Notes: generated by a model from the letters alone, not told the origin. DNA of 64,000 nucleotides from Mesocentrotus franciscanus (GCA_037976565.1 CP137682.1:5206827-5270826), one strand, 5' to 3'; shown: positions 11,665 through 23,990, numbered from the stretch's first letter. Numbers and translations: made by a program.

Positions 11665-12536
11665 CTAAAAGAAAAGTTAAGGGGGACAGGGAAATTAAGA
11701 AAAACTTAAGTTCATTAAGTTAATTATTAGAAATACACATAATCAAATTCATGTAATTTCAAGCAAGTTGTATTATTATTAACGAGTTTACCTGCAATAT
11801 ATCAAATAACATTATAGGCCAATAACTATTTGACTTGATTTAATTTGATTTGATTTATTGTATTCTATATCATTTGTCTCATCTTGTTTTTTCGAACATA
11901 CATAATGTCATGTGCTTTAATGTGACAATTACACTCTGATACATTTAAATTAAAACATCTTTCCAATATACTACGTGACATAATTATAGAAAATGTAACA
12001 AAGACAGAAAATTGAGTTACCCACTTCTTGCATAATTAATATGAATTAAATAAACATGATATACCAGGGCTACAGCGTAAGCATAATGTTTGATGTGCTT
12101 ACGATAGACAATGTGCTCCTTTTGTCGGTATAAAGTGTCAAAGAAAGGTACCCCGGATAAGCAAAACAAATATCTACTAATTTCTCATTATATCTCGATC
12201 ACGACAAAGACCACCTTGAGACAGGGTGACTGTATTGAATGATTGCAACTTGCAAGGGTCTTTGGACCAAACTTGCCAAAAATTTAGCCATTTTCCAACG
12301 ATCGACGCACGTTACCACCATTATCACTACCATAAATTATATATAAAAAAATCCCCGGATAAAAAAGAAATGTATATATATATATATATATACTGTCAGG
12401 GGTCCCTAAAATATCAATAAAGAACAACAACATTTCTACATATTTGTCAATAAAATGTGTACCGGTTGAAAACGTGGGGCTACTCAAACCCTTGTTGCCA
12501 CGCGCTGCGTAGAGACATTGGAATAGAAAACCATAC

Positions 12537-12721
12537 CTTTACAGAATGATGGTAGATTGCAATAATACTAGCTGGGATCTTGGTGCTCACAGCGAACTCG
12601 ATGCCAAACGTCACACATAAAGAGATTGTCGCATAATGGACGGTGAGGAGCATGGCCCCACAGCCGACGGCGTAGATGAGCTGCCCAAAGACGTAGATGG
12701 TTCGCAGGCTCAAGTAAATCT
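12537..12721 (-). CDS. SLC45-like transporter, internal exon (TM9-10)
   Basis: The exon is read on the minus strand between a ttag acceptor and a donor AAAG|GTATGG (alternative TCT|GTAAAG six bases earlier). It encodes IYLSLRTIYVFGQLIYAVG, then VHYATISLCVTFGIEF, and ends in IIAIYHHS. The layout of a helix, a short loop, a helix and a Y-H just before the next exon is that of SLC45 helices 9-10 (family pattern ending GQYH). It has two strongly hydrophobic segments. The usual preceding helix 8 exon was not found between here and 14349. Confidence 0.5.
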
Positions 12722-12810
12722 CTAAACGGGTGTGAACCACTGCATATTTGTGGTGAGTCAAAAACAATATCTGTGAATCAATTGAAATAACACACACACA
12801 CATATATATA

Positions 12811-12983
12811 CAGTCAAACATGCTTTAGTGACCACCTGTCTACAAAGACCACCTGTCTACAAAGACCACCTTTTTTGTTTCCCTTGAAAATGCTTTCTCA
12901 TTGAAACATGTACTAAAGGAACCTGTCTACAAAGACCACTTTTTGTGTTTCCCTTGGGTGGTCGCTATAGACAGGTTTGACTG
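12811..12983. mobile_element. Short TIR element with internal tandem unit, in a TA microsatellite
   Basis: The left end is CAGTCAAACATG and the right end is CAGGTTTGACTG, forming an inverted pair flanked on both sides by TATATA. Inside, the unit 'acctgtctacaaagaccac' is repeated three times. It sits in the SLC45-like intron. TA flanks suggest Tc1/mariner-type targeting, but the microsatellite context prevents proof. Confidence 0.7.
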
Positions 12984-13829
12984 TATATATATATATATAT
13001 ATATATATTTGGCAGGTCAATTAAAATTCATGGTGTGTTACATTTTTTGTTTTCCAAGTAATCTTTTATTTCACCCCCCGTTGCCAGTTTGTGAAGTTAT
13101 CCGAGTGGATTTGGTTTTGGGGTGATGATAAAGATGGACATAATGTTAAAAGACATGAAGAGGACTATGATGATGATGAAGAAGATGACGATGATAATGA
13201 CAATAATCAATCTATCAGTCTATCCTTCACTTACGAAAATGAAGAGCAATTCTACACTTATGCTCAATGAGTGCCTTAAAACCATCCAAATTTGGAGAGA
13301 TCCCTCCTGAATCGGAAATAATGTCACCGAAAAGACACATATTTACTTGTCTCTGTAGTCATGGCAGTATTTCCTTCTTTTCCCTATAATTTGTCTTTCA
13401 CATTTTTCCGTTTTTGTAAATACCATATTTCTCTTATATATACCCCCCCTCTCTCTCTGTCTCTCTTTCCCTATCTTTATTGGGTTTTTTCTTTCAATAT
13501 ATCTTCCAACCCCATTTATTTATCTAGTATATCTTCTGTCAATTTCTCGATTGTGCATGTTTCAGGTTTAATATAGACGGGGCAATTGAATTACAAAACT
13601 CGCTCACTTACCCAATGATTTACCGGGTTTTTTTAAATATTACAAAAAAAAAACATAATACAATAATCATCAGAACAGCAAAACTAATGATAGCCTACTA
13701 CATATTTATACCTTCAGAAAATTGAATATATATAACGGTTGACAACATAACCCATTAACTTTAGGTAATTAGGATTATATAATTATTTCCTAATCAATGT
13801 ATTCTATACACTTTTCTCGCCTATTATTA

Positions 13830-14066
13830 TCCGAGGGGTCCACAATTTACAAGCTCTGCTTTTCAGTGGACCTCTCCATTTCCTCAAAATATAAATACAG
13901 TTAAATTTATAATTCAATTTTTGTCTTCCTCACTAATGTATAAATTACTGTAAAGATTTGTTTATTACAAATGTAACTATGTTTTGTATACATTTTACAT
14001 TGTATTCGTTATCATTATATATTGTATTTTGTTGGAAATGAAAAAATCAAAATGAAAATGAAAAAA
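13830..14066 (+). mobile_element. LINE 3'-end relic, second copy
   Basis: Ordered similarity to 7225-7460, from a 'gaggggtccacaa' block to a tail with 'aaaaatcaaaatgaaaatg'. It has no coding sequence and is 5'-truncated. Confidence 0.55.
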
Positions 14067-14348
14067 TAACTGACAAAATGTACATGTGAATTAGCAATTT
14101 AATATTTATCTGAAATTCGGCTAAAATAGTACAAAATGAATGTATGAACAAATTATTAGTACTACAAAATCGAAGAATAGCGGTGAATAGAGCATAATAA
14201 AGCTATATGTCTTGCGCTCATCAGAGTTAATCGCAATAATGAACAGAAAGCCGAAATCGGACAATATCAACGGAAGCTGAAGGAACAATAAATACAAAAT
14301 AGTATCAATAAAGAAAACATCTTAGATTTTAACACTTAATTTTCTTAC

Positions 14349-14725
14349 CGAAATAGACAGCCTGGCCCATGTATCCTGTAGAGAAGCATGGTTAAGAAGG
14401 CCGTCGAAGAGATGCTACTGCAGAACATGAGTCGACGGAGAACACAAGGCATGAAGATGGCTGACTTGACCAGATATTTCACAGTAACTGGTTCCACATC
14501 ATTAGAGGGCTGCAGTTTCTCTTCGGCATCAGCACTGTTGCTTCCAACCACGTCCAATCCGTTGTGGGGTGCATCATCATGCGGCGTTGTCACGGGGCAG
14601 ATTGCAGCTGCGTTACTAGCATTGATAGTACGATCTCTACCAATGTCACAGTTGACGTCGACTGTGAATCCGTTGACGGTATTGTATATTGGTATATTGA
14701 CCGAAAGCTTTACCCCCACGCACAT
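14349..14725 (-). pseudogene. SLC45-like transporter exon (central loop and TM7), frameshifted
   Basis: The minus-strand frame gives a polar loop rich in Asn and Asp, then VKYLVKSAIFMPCVLRRLMF, typical of the SLC45 cytosolic loop leading into TM7 (family pattern of 'MP-EL-RL'). About 40 nt before the donor (CG|GTAAG at 14349/14348) the reading must shift by one base to continue as FSTGYMGQAVYF, the family's F-YTDFMGQ-VF motif. The motif frame upstream contains a stop. This is either a true frameshift (pseudogene or null allele) or an assembly error. The 5' edge is approximate. No N-terminal half (TM1-6) was recognised upstream. Confidence 0.55.
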
Positions 14726-14759
14726 GCACGCACACATTCGCACACACACTACGGTCATG

Positions 14760-16280
14760 ATCCTGACACAGTATAAGAGACCTGAATGACAAGTAATTCT
14801 TATTTGTGGGATTTTGATTATTTAATGGTACATTTTATAACATAAATGTACGACTGGGGTGTTAACCTGAGCTACATGGCCTGCATAAAGTGCAATGACA
14901 CTCATGTATGTTTGTAATTATCGTGGAAATAGGTTAACAAACCAACTGGAAAATCATGTAAATGATAAATAAACCTAACTTAATATGGCGTCGGGTTCAA
15001 AATCCATTATTTTGATAACATAGATAAAAACAGAGAGGCAAACCAAACGTGGGTGTAAAATTATGTATATGAGTTAATAGTACTCTGTTATCAATGGTCG
15101 TGCTTTCGTATCCCCCTCTCCTGGTATTCTTGCTTCCCATTTCAAAATACATGTACATGCATTCATGCTCATCTGTCATGTTTCTGTACGTCATCTTCTA
15201 TTATTGTACTATTGAAACTATAGAACTTTAGAAATGCCTTTTCCCTCTTGCTTGTAAAACTAATTGTTTGTAAAACGAACTGACACTGTCAAGGAGACTC
15301 AGGACAAGGACCGTGTCGGGCGCGAAGCTAGTATTTTATTTTAGGGGGCGGTAGTGAGCACGCGAAGCGTGCGAATCACTTACAGAGCGCGCGAAGCGCA
15401 CTCCTTAGGGGGGAGGGTACAGGGAGGGAGCTATGACGTTTCATTAAATTATTAGAGAAAAAAATACAATCCGTTGTACCATTCTCGACTCTTAATCCTT
15501 GTCTGAATTTTCAAAAATGTTTCTTTGTCTGCTCCTTCTTCTTTCTACGTCCTCTTACTTTTTCTTCTTCTCTCTCTCTCTAGCTCTTTTTTAGGGGCCG
15601 GCGTTTGGGGGCGACCCCCCCACCGCCCCCTCCCCTGGCTACGCACATGGAGCGTGTCAATGAAGTTTGATAATTCTCTCTATCTCTCTCCCTGTCGCTT
15701 TGTATCTCCCATCATCTCTCTCTTCATCATAGCTTAGGTCATACCCCCCACCTCCTCTTCCTCCTCTCCCACTTTCCCTCCCTGCTCCCTCTAATGCTCT
15801 CTCTCTCTCTCTCTCTCCCTCTCATATCTGTCTGCCTGTATTCATGTATGTTTGTATCCCTTCTTTCTCTATATAGAGTCGTTAACCATTAATACATAAA
15901 CATATACATGTATATTATTGGCATGATTAGCTATATTTTATTTGTACAGCAAACATATTTTAAGCGGGCGAGCAGACATCTACATTAATAATAAACAGAG
16001 TTATTTACAACAGTTTTTCCCGGTCAATTTAATGAATTTGTCACTACATTTTACATTTGGTTGTACAACCACATACTTATTAGTGACAATTGCTTCCTGA
16101 TCAAAACCCCCACACTAACCGAATTCATAACTTCAACCATGGACCAAATACTTTACACTAATCGTAACCCTAAATCTAACATTAAAGCCTCGTTCAGATA
16201 ATTATAGTACGGTAAACGGCAGCATATTTTTGTTGGGGGGGGGGGAATGATGATGACGACGTAAGTGCAATACACTCCCG
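14760..16280. other. Non-coding, simple-sequence rich
   Basis: CT-rich tracts lie at about 15560-15590 and 15795-15820. A GC-rich patch at 15340-15410 has 'gcgcgaagcgcac' palindromes. No gene is seen. Confidence 0.55.
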
Positions 16281-16289
16281 AATACACCT

Positions 16290-16440
16290 TACATTTCTGT
16301 ATCCTATAACACAGAGCTCAGTGAATACGCTTAGGACATTATTTTGCTGAGCACAGTTGCCATACATTTACAGGTCATTAAACAAAAAGCGCCGCGGTTT
16401 ATCGCTTCATATCTAAACAAGCCCAATTATTAGCTAGTAT
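16290..16440 (+). repeat. Third, diverged copy of the 22659/26823 duplicated block
   Basis: The words 'taacacagagctcagtga', 'cagttgccat' and 'atctaaacaagcc' occur in the same order and spacing as at 22865-22992 and 27055-27183, with more divergence. Confidence 0.6.
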
Positions 16441-16723
16441 TAACCACATTTGACCAAATAAAGTCCGGAACAAATGTAACCAGAGAACATGTCGGAGACT
16501 CGGAGGGCCCTTCTTCCTAACACCTCGGCCTATAACAAGCTTTCCCCATCGATGAATCCGCAGTGTCGCGATCCGAAGCTCACATAAGTGGTGCTCGTTA
16601 CGTATAATTTCGATTTGAATTTTTTTTTAATGCACAATCTCATTAAACTGTATGAAACAAATGTGAGATTTTTTCTTCAAAAAAATAAAAAAATCAAATG
16701 GAGTAATTTGATTTGACTTTTAA

Positions 16724-17251
16724 AGATACTATGTGCCTTTTGCAGCCAACATCAAATTCTGTAGAACTTTGCAGGAATTATGAATATGTCATGTATGTCC
16801 TATCTGTGAAATTTAAACGTTAGCAGTGTCCTAATATTCAAATTATGCAAGGAAACCCGTTTACTTGCTAGACTTCACTGTCAGACACTATTGAGTGACT
16901 GACTCGCCTTTTTTATCTTTGGTAATAACATACATAAAATGAGCTGTAAAGGGTACATGAGCATTTGTCTACATCAATAACCCACTTCTTGTAATGGCCA
17001 AAATTAAACTGATTGAATCTTTGCGCAGCATAAAACGTACGACCATTCGGTCTGAAAAATCAGACTATTACTTACTTTATAGCTCCTAAGTCGATTCGAC
17101 AACTAATAGTCGTTATTTTCCCACTTAAAGACATTTTCAAGCCCCCCCCCCCTTTTTTTTAGGGAAGTTCTAAATTAGAATTGTTGTCTTTCAAATGCCG
17201 TTGGAATTTAACCTTTGCATTTTTTTGTCCTGCAAATGGGACATAGTACCT
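16724..17251 (+). mobile_element. TTAA-flanked TIR element, family 2, copy 1
   Basis: TTAA lies at 16720-16723 and 17252-17255. The left TIR is AGATACTATGTGCCTTTTGC, and the right end is its near inverse (GGGACATAGTACCT). The 528-bp body is shared almost base for base with 22998-23530 and, without its left end, with 39060-39713. It carries no ORF. Confidence 0.9.
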
Positions 17252-17389
17252 TTAAGATGTCTGTTCTCAATGTGATAATTTGATTTTTGATTTTTTTTTT
17301 TTCTTCTTCTTTCTTTCCCTTTTCAATAAAAGCATGTTTAATTATAAAAACATACGCAAATCCAGATAATTATTGAGGAATTACCTTGC

Positions 17390-19255
17390 TAAGTTGCCTT
17401 GGTAAACTGTTTACCTCAGTCTTCAATAAAAGAATTTCTAGCTTTCTTGATAATAATCATAATTATGTTAGGTGAGGAACAAGCTGGATTTCGTTCAACA
17501 CATTCAACCATTGATCATGTGTTTGTTTTGAAGACTATTATCGATTTTTACCTACAGAAAAGGAAACGCTTATATTGTGATTTTATAGATTATAAAAAAG
17601 CATTTGATTTAATTGATAGGAAGTTTTTGTGGTTTAAATTGTTAAAATTTGGTGTGCATTTCTGCCAACGGCGCAATGTCTGAATATTTCTCGTGTAACG
17701 TAAGAGTTACACAAGGTGAAAACCTTGCGCCATTGCTGTTTGCTGTTTATTTAAATGACTTTCAAGAACATAATATTGCCAAATTTTATCCTGGCTTGAA
17801 AATTTTAAATGAAGAAATATATAATACCTTACAGGGTGAGGAATTAGAGTTTTTTCAAAGTTGTTTTGTTTATTGTACGCTGATGACACAATAATTTTGG
17901 CAGAAAGCCCTGACGAATTGCAAGTAGCGCTGAATACAGTACAAGGATATTGTAATGCATGGCACCTAACAGTCAATGCGAGTAAAACAAAACTAGACTA
18001 GAATAATCATTTTCTTTTCCACAGGGAAAGTTAGGAAGATATCAAATTTTACGTATGGTCATGCAAAAATAGATGTGGTGTATGATTTCGCTTATCTTGG
18101 AGTACATTTTAATTATAATGATACTTTCAAAAGGCAACGGCAAAGCCTGAGACAGTGCAGGCTAGAAAAGCGTTATGCACTATGTTGACTACAGCGAAGA
18201 AAATGCAGTTGTCAGTTGATATTCAATCTCAATTATTTGACCATTCTATTTTGCCGATCTTATTGTATGGTAGTGAAGTCTGGGGACATGAAGATATAAA
18301 GCAGATTGAAGTTTGAAGTTTTCCATAGGTAATTCCTCAGAATTGTATTATCTGTAGGTCCATATACCCCAGACTGTATGATTTATGGAGAAACAGGACG
18401 AGGTTTGATTTTTAATCATATGAAGCGTAGAATAGTTAATTTTGTTCAAGAATTTAGAGAGGTTAAGATATTCATATGTCCTTTTGAAATGAATTTCTGC
18501 CATTCATAAAGATGAACATTTGGATTTTACTTCCTCATGGTTAAAATTTATTGAATAAACATTTAATCAAGCTGGTCTATCAATATTTGGCTAGGCCAAA
18601 ATAGTGGATTGGGCTTAAATATTACTTCTTTGTTAAAACTGAGACTAAATTATATTTTTTGTCAGGAATAGAGAGATGCAGTATGGTGAAATTCGCATTT
18701 GCACAAATTATAGAATTTTTAAAGGCAAACATATATTTGAAAGCTATTTACTCACCCTAAAGAAAACTGATACTTTTACTCTCTGTAAGTTTCGGTGTAG
18801 ATCACATAAATTACCTGCAAACGAAGGTCGATTTGATGCGAATACACCACATTGTGATATGCAGTGCACACTCTGCCTGTCCACTGATATAGGAGAAGGA
18901 TTTCAATTTTGTTGTTGTCCATATTTTTAAAGGGAGAGATTTTTATATTTACCTTAAAATTTTTGTAAGACTATAAGCTCCCAAGTGCTTTGCACATGAC
19001 AGAACTTTTTGATACTAGAAGCACTTCTCAGTTGAAGAATTTAGCACGATTTACTTGCCTTATTATGTTGAAATTTCTCAAAAAACAGAGAGAAGATAGT
19101 TCAAGCATTTCAGGTAGTACAATTAGAGCTGAACCTACACGTAGTCGTAGCGGTAGGAAAGTAAAACAGCCTACTTTGTTTACTCTTTACCTCGTAAAAG
19201 ACTGCATTATACATTTTATTATTGTCACTATGTACATTGTATGTATACATTGTGT
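17390..19255 (+). pseudogene. Non-LTR retrotransposon reverse transcriptase, decayed (LINE-1 of window)
   Basis: The conceptual frame shows RT motifs in order: EEQAGFRSTHSTIDHVF (about 17475), a FIDYKKAFDLIDR block, VTQGENLAPLLFAVYLNDF (about 17705), a shifted YADDTIIL (about 17880), then ILPILLYGSEVWG (about 18250). A C-terminal Cys-rich segment (CTLC...CP at 18870-18920) is typical of these elements. Several frameshifts and stops occur, and a piece between the FIDYKKAFD block and the RQGE-type motif is deleted. The 3' part continues beyond a nested insertion at 20022-20220. The clade is not certain. The copy is dead. Confidence 0.88.
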
Positions 19256-19259
19256 TTAA

Positions 19260-20017
19260 CCCTAATAAGGCCGGGCTATTTGAGTTCTTAATACGGCCGG
19301 GGGCCATATGCCCCATAAGATCTCGGCCGTGAAACGGCCGATCGCCGCGAAAATTTGCATGCATGTCAAGTGAAGTGTATAGAATACTATAGCAATTTCA
19401 ATTTTTTGAAAAAATTACTCATTTGCATATTTATGGTAAATTATGCAAATAAGGTCAAAAAATTCATATTTTTACCTATAAATCATATATTCTTCATATT
19501 TAAGCTTTCTTTTCCACTACATATATTTGTTAGACTATTTGGAATAATAATACGAACAAAAAATTTGGAAAGCTAGGTTATTTCTTATTTTATCTCTTGT
19601 TTTGATAATTTCTTATGTAATTCACTGTTTTTTTAACTTATGTATTTCATTGTTTTTGTTGTTTTATTTCATTTCTAACTATAACTTAACTATTTTGACC
19701 CCCAAAACAAACACCTAAACTTTAAACAAGACCAAATAACCAATGTTTTATCTCTTTTAGGAAAAATGATATTTCCATATGTTTTGTACACAAATCACGA
19801 AAATGAGCGATTTTCGGGCCGACATGTAAAGACAAAGGGTCACGTGACTTTGTAACGGTAGGTCCGATTTTCAAAAAAATTGTTTTAAAAGATGCGCAAG
19901 ACTCGAAAAAATAAAGTCATGAAGCGGCGGGGCGTCATCCGTATGCGTTCCCGAACAATCAGAAAAATCGCGGAGGGGGGGGGGCATGATGGGCTGCCCC
20001 CCCCGGCCTTATTAGGG
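19260..20017. mobile_element. TTAA-flanked TIR element, family 3, nested in the LINE
   Basis: The left end is CCCTAATAAGGCCGGG and the right end CCCGGCCTTATTAGGG, a perfect 16-bp inverted pair. TTAA lies outside each end (19256-19259 and 20018-20021). The LINE 3' sequence continues after it. The element is 758 bp with GC-rich ends, an AT-rich middle and no transposase ORF. Confidence 0.9.
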
Positions 20018-20021
20018 TTAA

Positions 20022-20220
20022 CTAGTTGGTTAAATTGTTCAAGTTTGTACTTTTACACACTATAGATCTATTATCGTTTGTATCTTTGTGTCATTATTCT
20101 ATGAATAATGTATAAGAATTGTATTCACAAGGCATGCATTGCTATTTATACTTTTATGTTTGTTTGTACCCTCATACTCCGAGAGGGGGTCAAAGAGTCA
20201 ATAAGATTCTACAAATAAAT
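20022..20220 (+). mobile_element. 3' end of the LINE split by the family 3 element
   Basis: The sequence resumes after the nested element with 'gtttgtaccctcatactccg' and ends in 'acaaataaataaag', a tail of the kind seen on such LINEs. The LINE's 3' UTR was therefore interrupted after its own insertion. Confidence 0.65.
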
Positions 20221-20578
20221 AAAGTCTACATATTCATTCAATAATCAACACAGAGCAATCTAATAAATTATTATATGACACAAAATATCAGTATTGAAAA
20301 GTAAAAATGATAACGGTTTATCAATGACCTAAAATTAATGTATACATTGAAACGATATGGGGCATCTATAAATGCGAGGCGTGTATAGTGCATGCTCCCA
20401 AAGCTTATAATAACGTGATAATATAACGTTTCGATCAACCAATTGTTAAATTCTCATCCCGCCAACTGAATGTTGATCCTGACTAAGCATTCCCAATTCA
20501 AATAAATGAAATTGGCTGTGCATTATTTTCGTTCATTTTTCAATAACAATTTGACCAGAAAACAATTCTCGAACGACT

Positions 20579-21628
20579 TTAGAAGGATAACTTGGACCAG
20601 AATCTCTGCAGGATAAGCAAGGCTGTTTCACGGAATGCCTTATTGGTGATAAGGTAAACCAGGCAATGCCACCATGTTGTTGACATGATAATGATCATCA
20701 TAGAACTCTTCAAGATGGGTGGCAGCATAAAACCACCAAAGGCCAGCCCGTAGAAGATGATGAGAGGCATCCAAGAGACAATGACGACAACATTCAAGAG
20801 AAAGATGGTCAAGAAGGCTCTTCTGTTGCGAGTGTGCTGTCTCTTGGTCGTAGCCACCTCTTCCTTACCATCTACATTGGTAACTGATGCGTTGGTGCCT
20901 TGCAGATCGGAGACTTCTGTTCTTCCTGAACTGGTAGCCGCTTTGCTGGTAACCTTACCAATAGCTGCAATGGCTTTCGATTGCCTTCTGGAAATAGCCA
21001 ACAACCGGACCGTCGAGACGACTGTTATACATACCGCGACGACTACGTAGGCAATCAAGAATATGAGATAGTAACTGCCCTTTATCTCTTCCTCCTTCTG
21101 TTCACATATGTGTCTCTGAAGCTGTTCTGCAGGTATCCCTGGAAAAGGTGCCATAATGATGGTTAGGAGGATGGATTCAGCTATGGCCACTCCAATGATC
21201 ACTGAAGCTCTCCGATCTGTCACTATCAGGTGATGTCTTAGCGGCCTTGTGACTATAATATAACGATTGATATTCAGAAGACAAGTTAATGTCAATGTGA
21301 AGAAGAAACAAAAGTCGATCAGTGGACCATGGTACAAACACACGGCTTCTTTCACCTGACGGTCAAAGGGAACAACTTGTAACAGCGACACCAGGGCTTC
21401 CCCGACTCCTAAAACCGCATACGATATCGTGAAAAACTTCAGGATCTGCTTTGTGACGTCGTCAAAGCCACTTGTCTCTTGGCGAAGAATGTTGTACGTA
21501 AATCCGTTTGCTAGAACTGCAACAGGACCCATCGTCAAAAGAACGTAATACAAGGCGGCAAGTTTTGGGTCGTACACGGGGATTACAACCTTTGTGTTGT
21601 GAACCTGAATTGCGCTACTTGTACCCAT
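20579..21628 (-). CDS. Rhodopsin-like (class A) GPCR, intact, intronless
   Basis: A 349-aa seven-transmembrane receptor at the cell surface; the ligand is unknown. Helices lie at about residues 25-47, 63-86, 103-126, 141-163, 186-210, 271-294 and 305-328. Cys97 and Cys174 are placed for the conserved TM3-ECL2 disulfide. The D/ERY motif is NRY (121-123). TM6 has SWMP (285-288) in place of CWxP. TM7 lacks a canonical NPxxY and has HCLVYLITN instead. The third intracellular loop (about 211-270) is basic at both ends. The start ATG is the first in frame, and the stop is TAA. The single-exon structure and a decayed paralogue nearby fit the large lineage-specific sensory GPCR expansions described in sea urchin. 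Ligand and subfamily cannot be assigned. Confidence 0.92.
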   Translation of the reverse strand: MGTSSAIQVHNTKVVIPVYDPKLAALYYVLLTMGPVAVLANGFTYNILRQETSGFDDVTKQILKFFTISYAVLGVGEALVSLLQVVPFDRQVKEAVCLYHGPLIDFCFFFTLTLTCLLNINRYIIVTRPLRHHLIVTDRRASVIIGVAIAESILLTIIMAPFPGIPAEQLQRHICEQKEEEIKGSYYLIFLIAYVVVAVCITVVSTVRLLAISRRQSKAIAAIGKVTSKAATSSGRTEVSDLQGTNASVTNVDGKEEVATTKRQHTRNRRAFLTIFLLNVVVIVSWMPLIIFYGLAFGGFMLPPILKSSMMIIIMSTTWWHCLVYLITNKAFRETALLILQRFWSKLSF

Positions 21629-22658
21629 GGTCTAGCATTCAAAATACAGAATTCTGGTTCTCAGTTAAAACAAGTATTCCTCCTGGTAAATAGCAAGGCA
21701 TATATATCTTGCTTTATGGTTCCAAATGGTGCACAACTCACCGGAGCACAAAAGGGTATGACTGAACAACGATCGAGATTGAGAAATTAACCAGAACAGA
21801 ACGGAAGAGACAACCAGGCACTGTCAATCAGATGCCAACCAATAATTGTATTCAATACAAGACACCCGTCCATACGTCATGTCACGGAGAAAATTACGGT
21901 AAGCAACGCAAATCGTATTTAAAAGCAATCTCTGTTCTAATTATCGTCAACCGTAAAAGGGCAAATATTTCATCAACCTGGAGAAGCAACAAAATCACGC
22001 ATTGATGTCAACTGCTCGCAATTGTTCTCCGCTCGAAATGTGATTGACTATATTTATGAGAAAAATGAGAGAACCACCACTTAATTCTGTATATGAAAGT
22101 TTGATAGTCCACCATACTGCATACAGTTCACATATGACTCGGATCAACTGCAGAGATAATATGCTCAATGCTGATTACTCTTCCATTATTGGATTCAACT
22201 GTTTCATGATAGCTGCCCAAGTTATGCCCCAAGGAAAGAAAAAAAAACATCAGACGACTCTACCAAGAGGTCATTTACCCGAGAAACACCCCTCCGAAAA
22301 AAATACTCCCTAAATTTCTACCCAATATTGAGGTACTCGATAGTCCGGAGGTAGTTGTCAGGGGAGGGGCTTTCTGATGTGGTGTTTGTCGATGTTTCAG
22401 AATCGGATGATACAAGTGATAAAATTGTCTGACGCAGTGGCGGTTCTAGGGGATGGGGCACGTCTACGTGCTAAGATGCCCCGGTTCGAAGACTATGACA
22501 GCCTGGTACACATCATCCACATGTAAACGTCCCTTTTAAGTGCTTGTTTAAATGTATATTTCATCAATCATATCCTCCAAAGTAGAAAAAATCCCTCGTT
22601 GAATAATTGCAACACATCAAAAATGACGTTAGTTATCTTTGAAACATAATTAGTCTCG
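21629..22658. other. 5' flank of the GPCR, no second gene
   Basis: Non-coding. Near 22250-22325 short 'ccaagagg...aaatactccc' words resemble the foldback subrepeats but are too degraded to call. No promoter element is identified with confidence. Confidence 0.45.
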
Positions 22659-23990
22659 TAATAACCATTAGCAATTACCCCGCAAAGAATGATCAAGCAA
22701 CTTGGTTTTGTTAGGAATGACAAGAGATCCGCTCATTATTTTGGAGACGTACGAGTATTAGCAGTATGTCGATTATCACATCACATCACATCACATCGAA
22801 AACCGCTGCGTTTCTTTGTTTTGTTTATGACGAAAGTGCACAGGGTTTAAATTTCTGTATTTCATAACACAGAGTTCAGTGATAGGTGCAAGACCTTTGG
22901 TGCGCGCAGTTGCCATTTATTTTACACATCTAAAAAAAGAAGAGCTTATTCTTTTTTTGCAGACGTTTATACCGCGCCATATCTGAACAAGCCTTAAAGA
23001 TACTATGTCCCTTTTGCAGCCAATATCAAATTCTGTAGAACTTTGCAGGAATTATGAATATGTCATGTATGTCCTATCTGTGAAATTTAAACGTTAGCAG
23101 TGTCCTAATATTCAAATTATGCAAGGAAACCCGTTTACTTGCTAGACTTCACTGTCAGACACTATTGAGTGACTGACTGGCCTTTTTTCATCTTTGGTAA
23201 TAACATATATAAAATGAGCTGTAAAGGGTACCGGTACATGAGCATTTGTCTACATCAATAACCCACTTCTTGAAATGGCCAAAATTAAACTGATTGAATC
23301 TTTGCGCACTAAACGTATGACCATTCGGTACAATGGTCTGAAAAATCAGACTATTACTTACTGGCTCTATAGCTCCTAAGTCGATTCGACAACTAATAGT
23401 CGTTATTTTCCCACTAAAGACATTTTCAAGCCCCGTTTTTTTAGGGAAGTTCTGAATTAGTATTGTCTTTCAAATGCCGTTGGAATTTAACCTTTTCATT
23501 TTTTTGGCCTGCAAATGGGACATAGTACCTTTAATGCATATCCGGTATTTCATTCACATCAGTGAACATGATTTTTGGCATCACATTCGTTGTGAGGAGG
23601 GTGGGGGTATGATGAGGGTGAAATACTTAGATTAATACTTAGAATAAGAGGGAAAAACTGGATGGAGATTCCTTTTAGTTTGGCACGTTCTGGTAACAAA
23701 ACTTACATAAATGGCACTAATCTATAATCAAATAACGGTCATGTGGGGGATGCCATGATGTTTACTTTACCTCTTTTTTATAATTTACTGTCTCTCTTTA
23801 TCTTTTGCAGCCTTGCTTGAATAACGGAAGATATCGTATGATAGGGTCGGTGTTATCTGTTTGACACCCCAGTGGGGTCTCTTTCTCTCTCTCTCTCTCC
23901 CTCTGTTTCAGACTTTCACGCACACACGCTCACAACCCGTCAGCACGTCCAGGCCCGTTATCAAGAATTACTCAACACACATAATCTTCC
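22659..23990 (+). repeat. Duplicated block, copy A (carries family 2 insertion)
   Basis: The block is the direct-repeat partner of 26823-27640. It starts at 'gtaataaccattagc' and ends near the CT tract and 'gtcagcacgtcca' wording. Without the inserted element it is about 795 bp, against about 818 bp in copy B. It has no coding content. A (CACAT)n tract lies near 22776-22797. Confidence 0.85.
22998..23530 (+). mobile_element. TTAA-flanked TIR element, family 2, copy 2
   Basis: TTAA lies at 22994-22997 and 23531-23534. The flanks read 'aacaagcc' on the left and 'tgcatatccg' on the right. Copy B of the host block reads 'aacaagccTTAAtgcatatccg' at 27177-27198, which is the empty site. This confirms insertion at TTAA with TTAA duplication. 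Confidence 0.95.

Noticed and set aside
13122..13310. Met/Lys-rich short frame in the SLC45-like intron
   Set aside because: It comes from an ATG/GAT simple repeat and has no domain or splice support.
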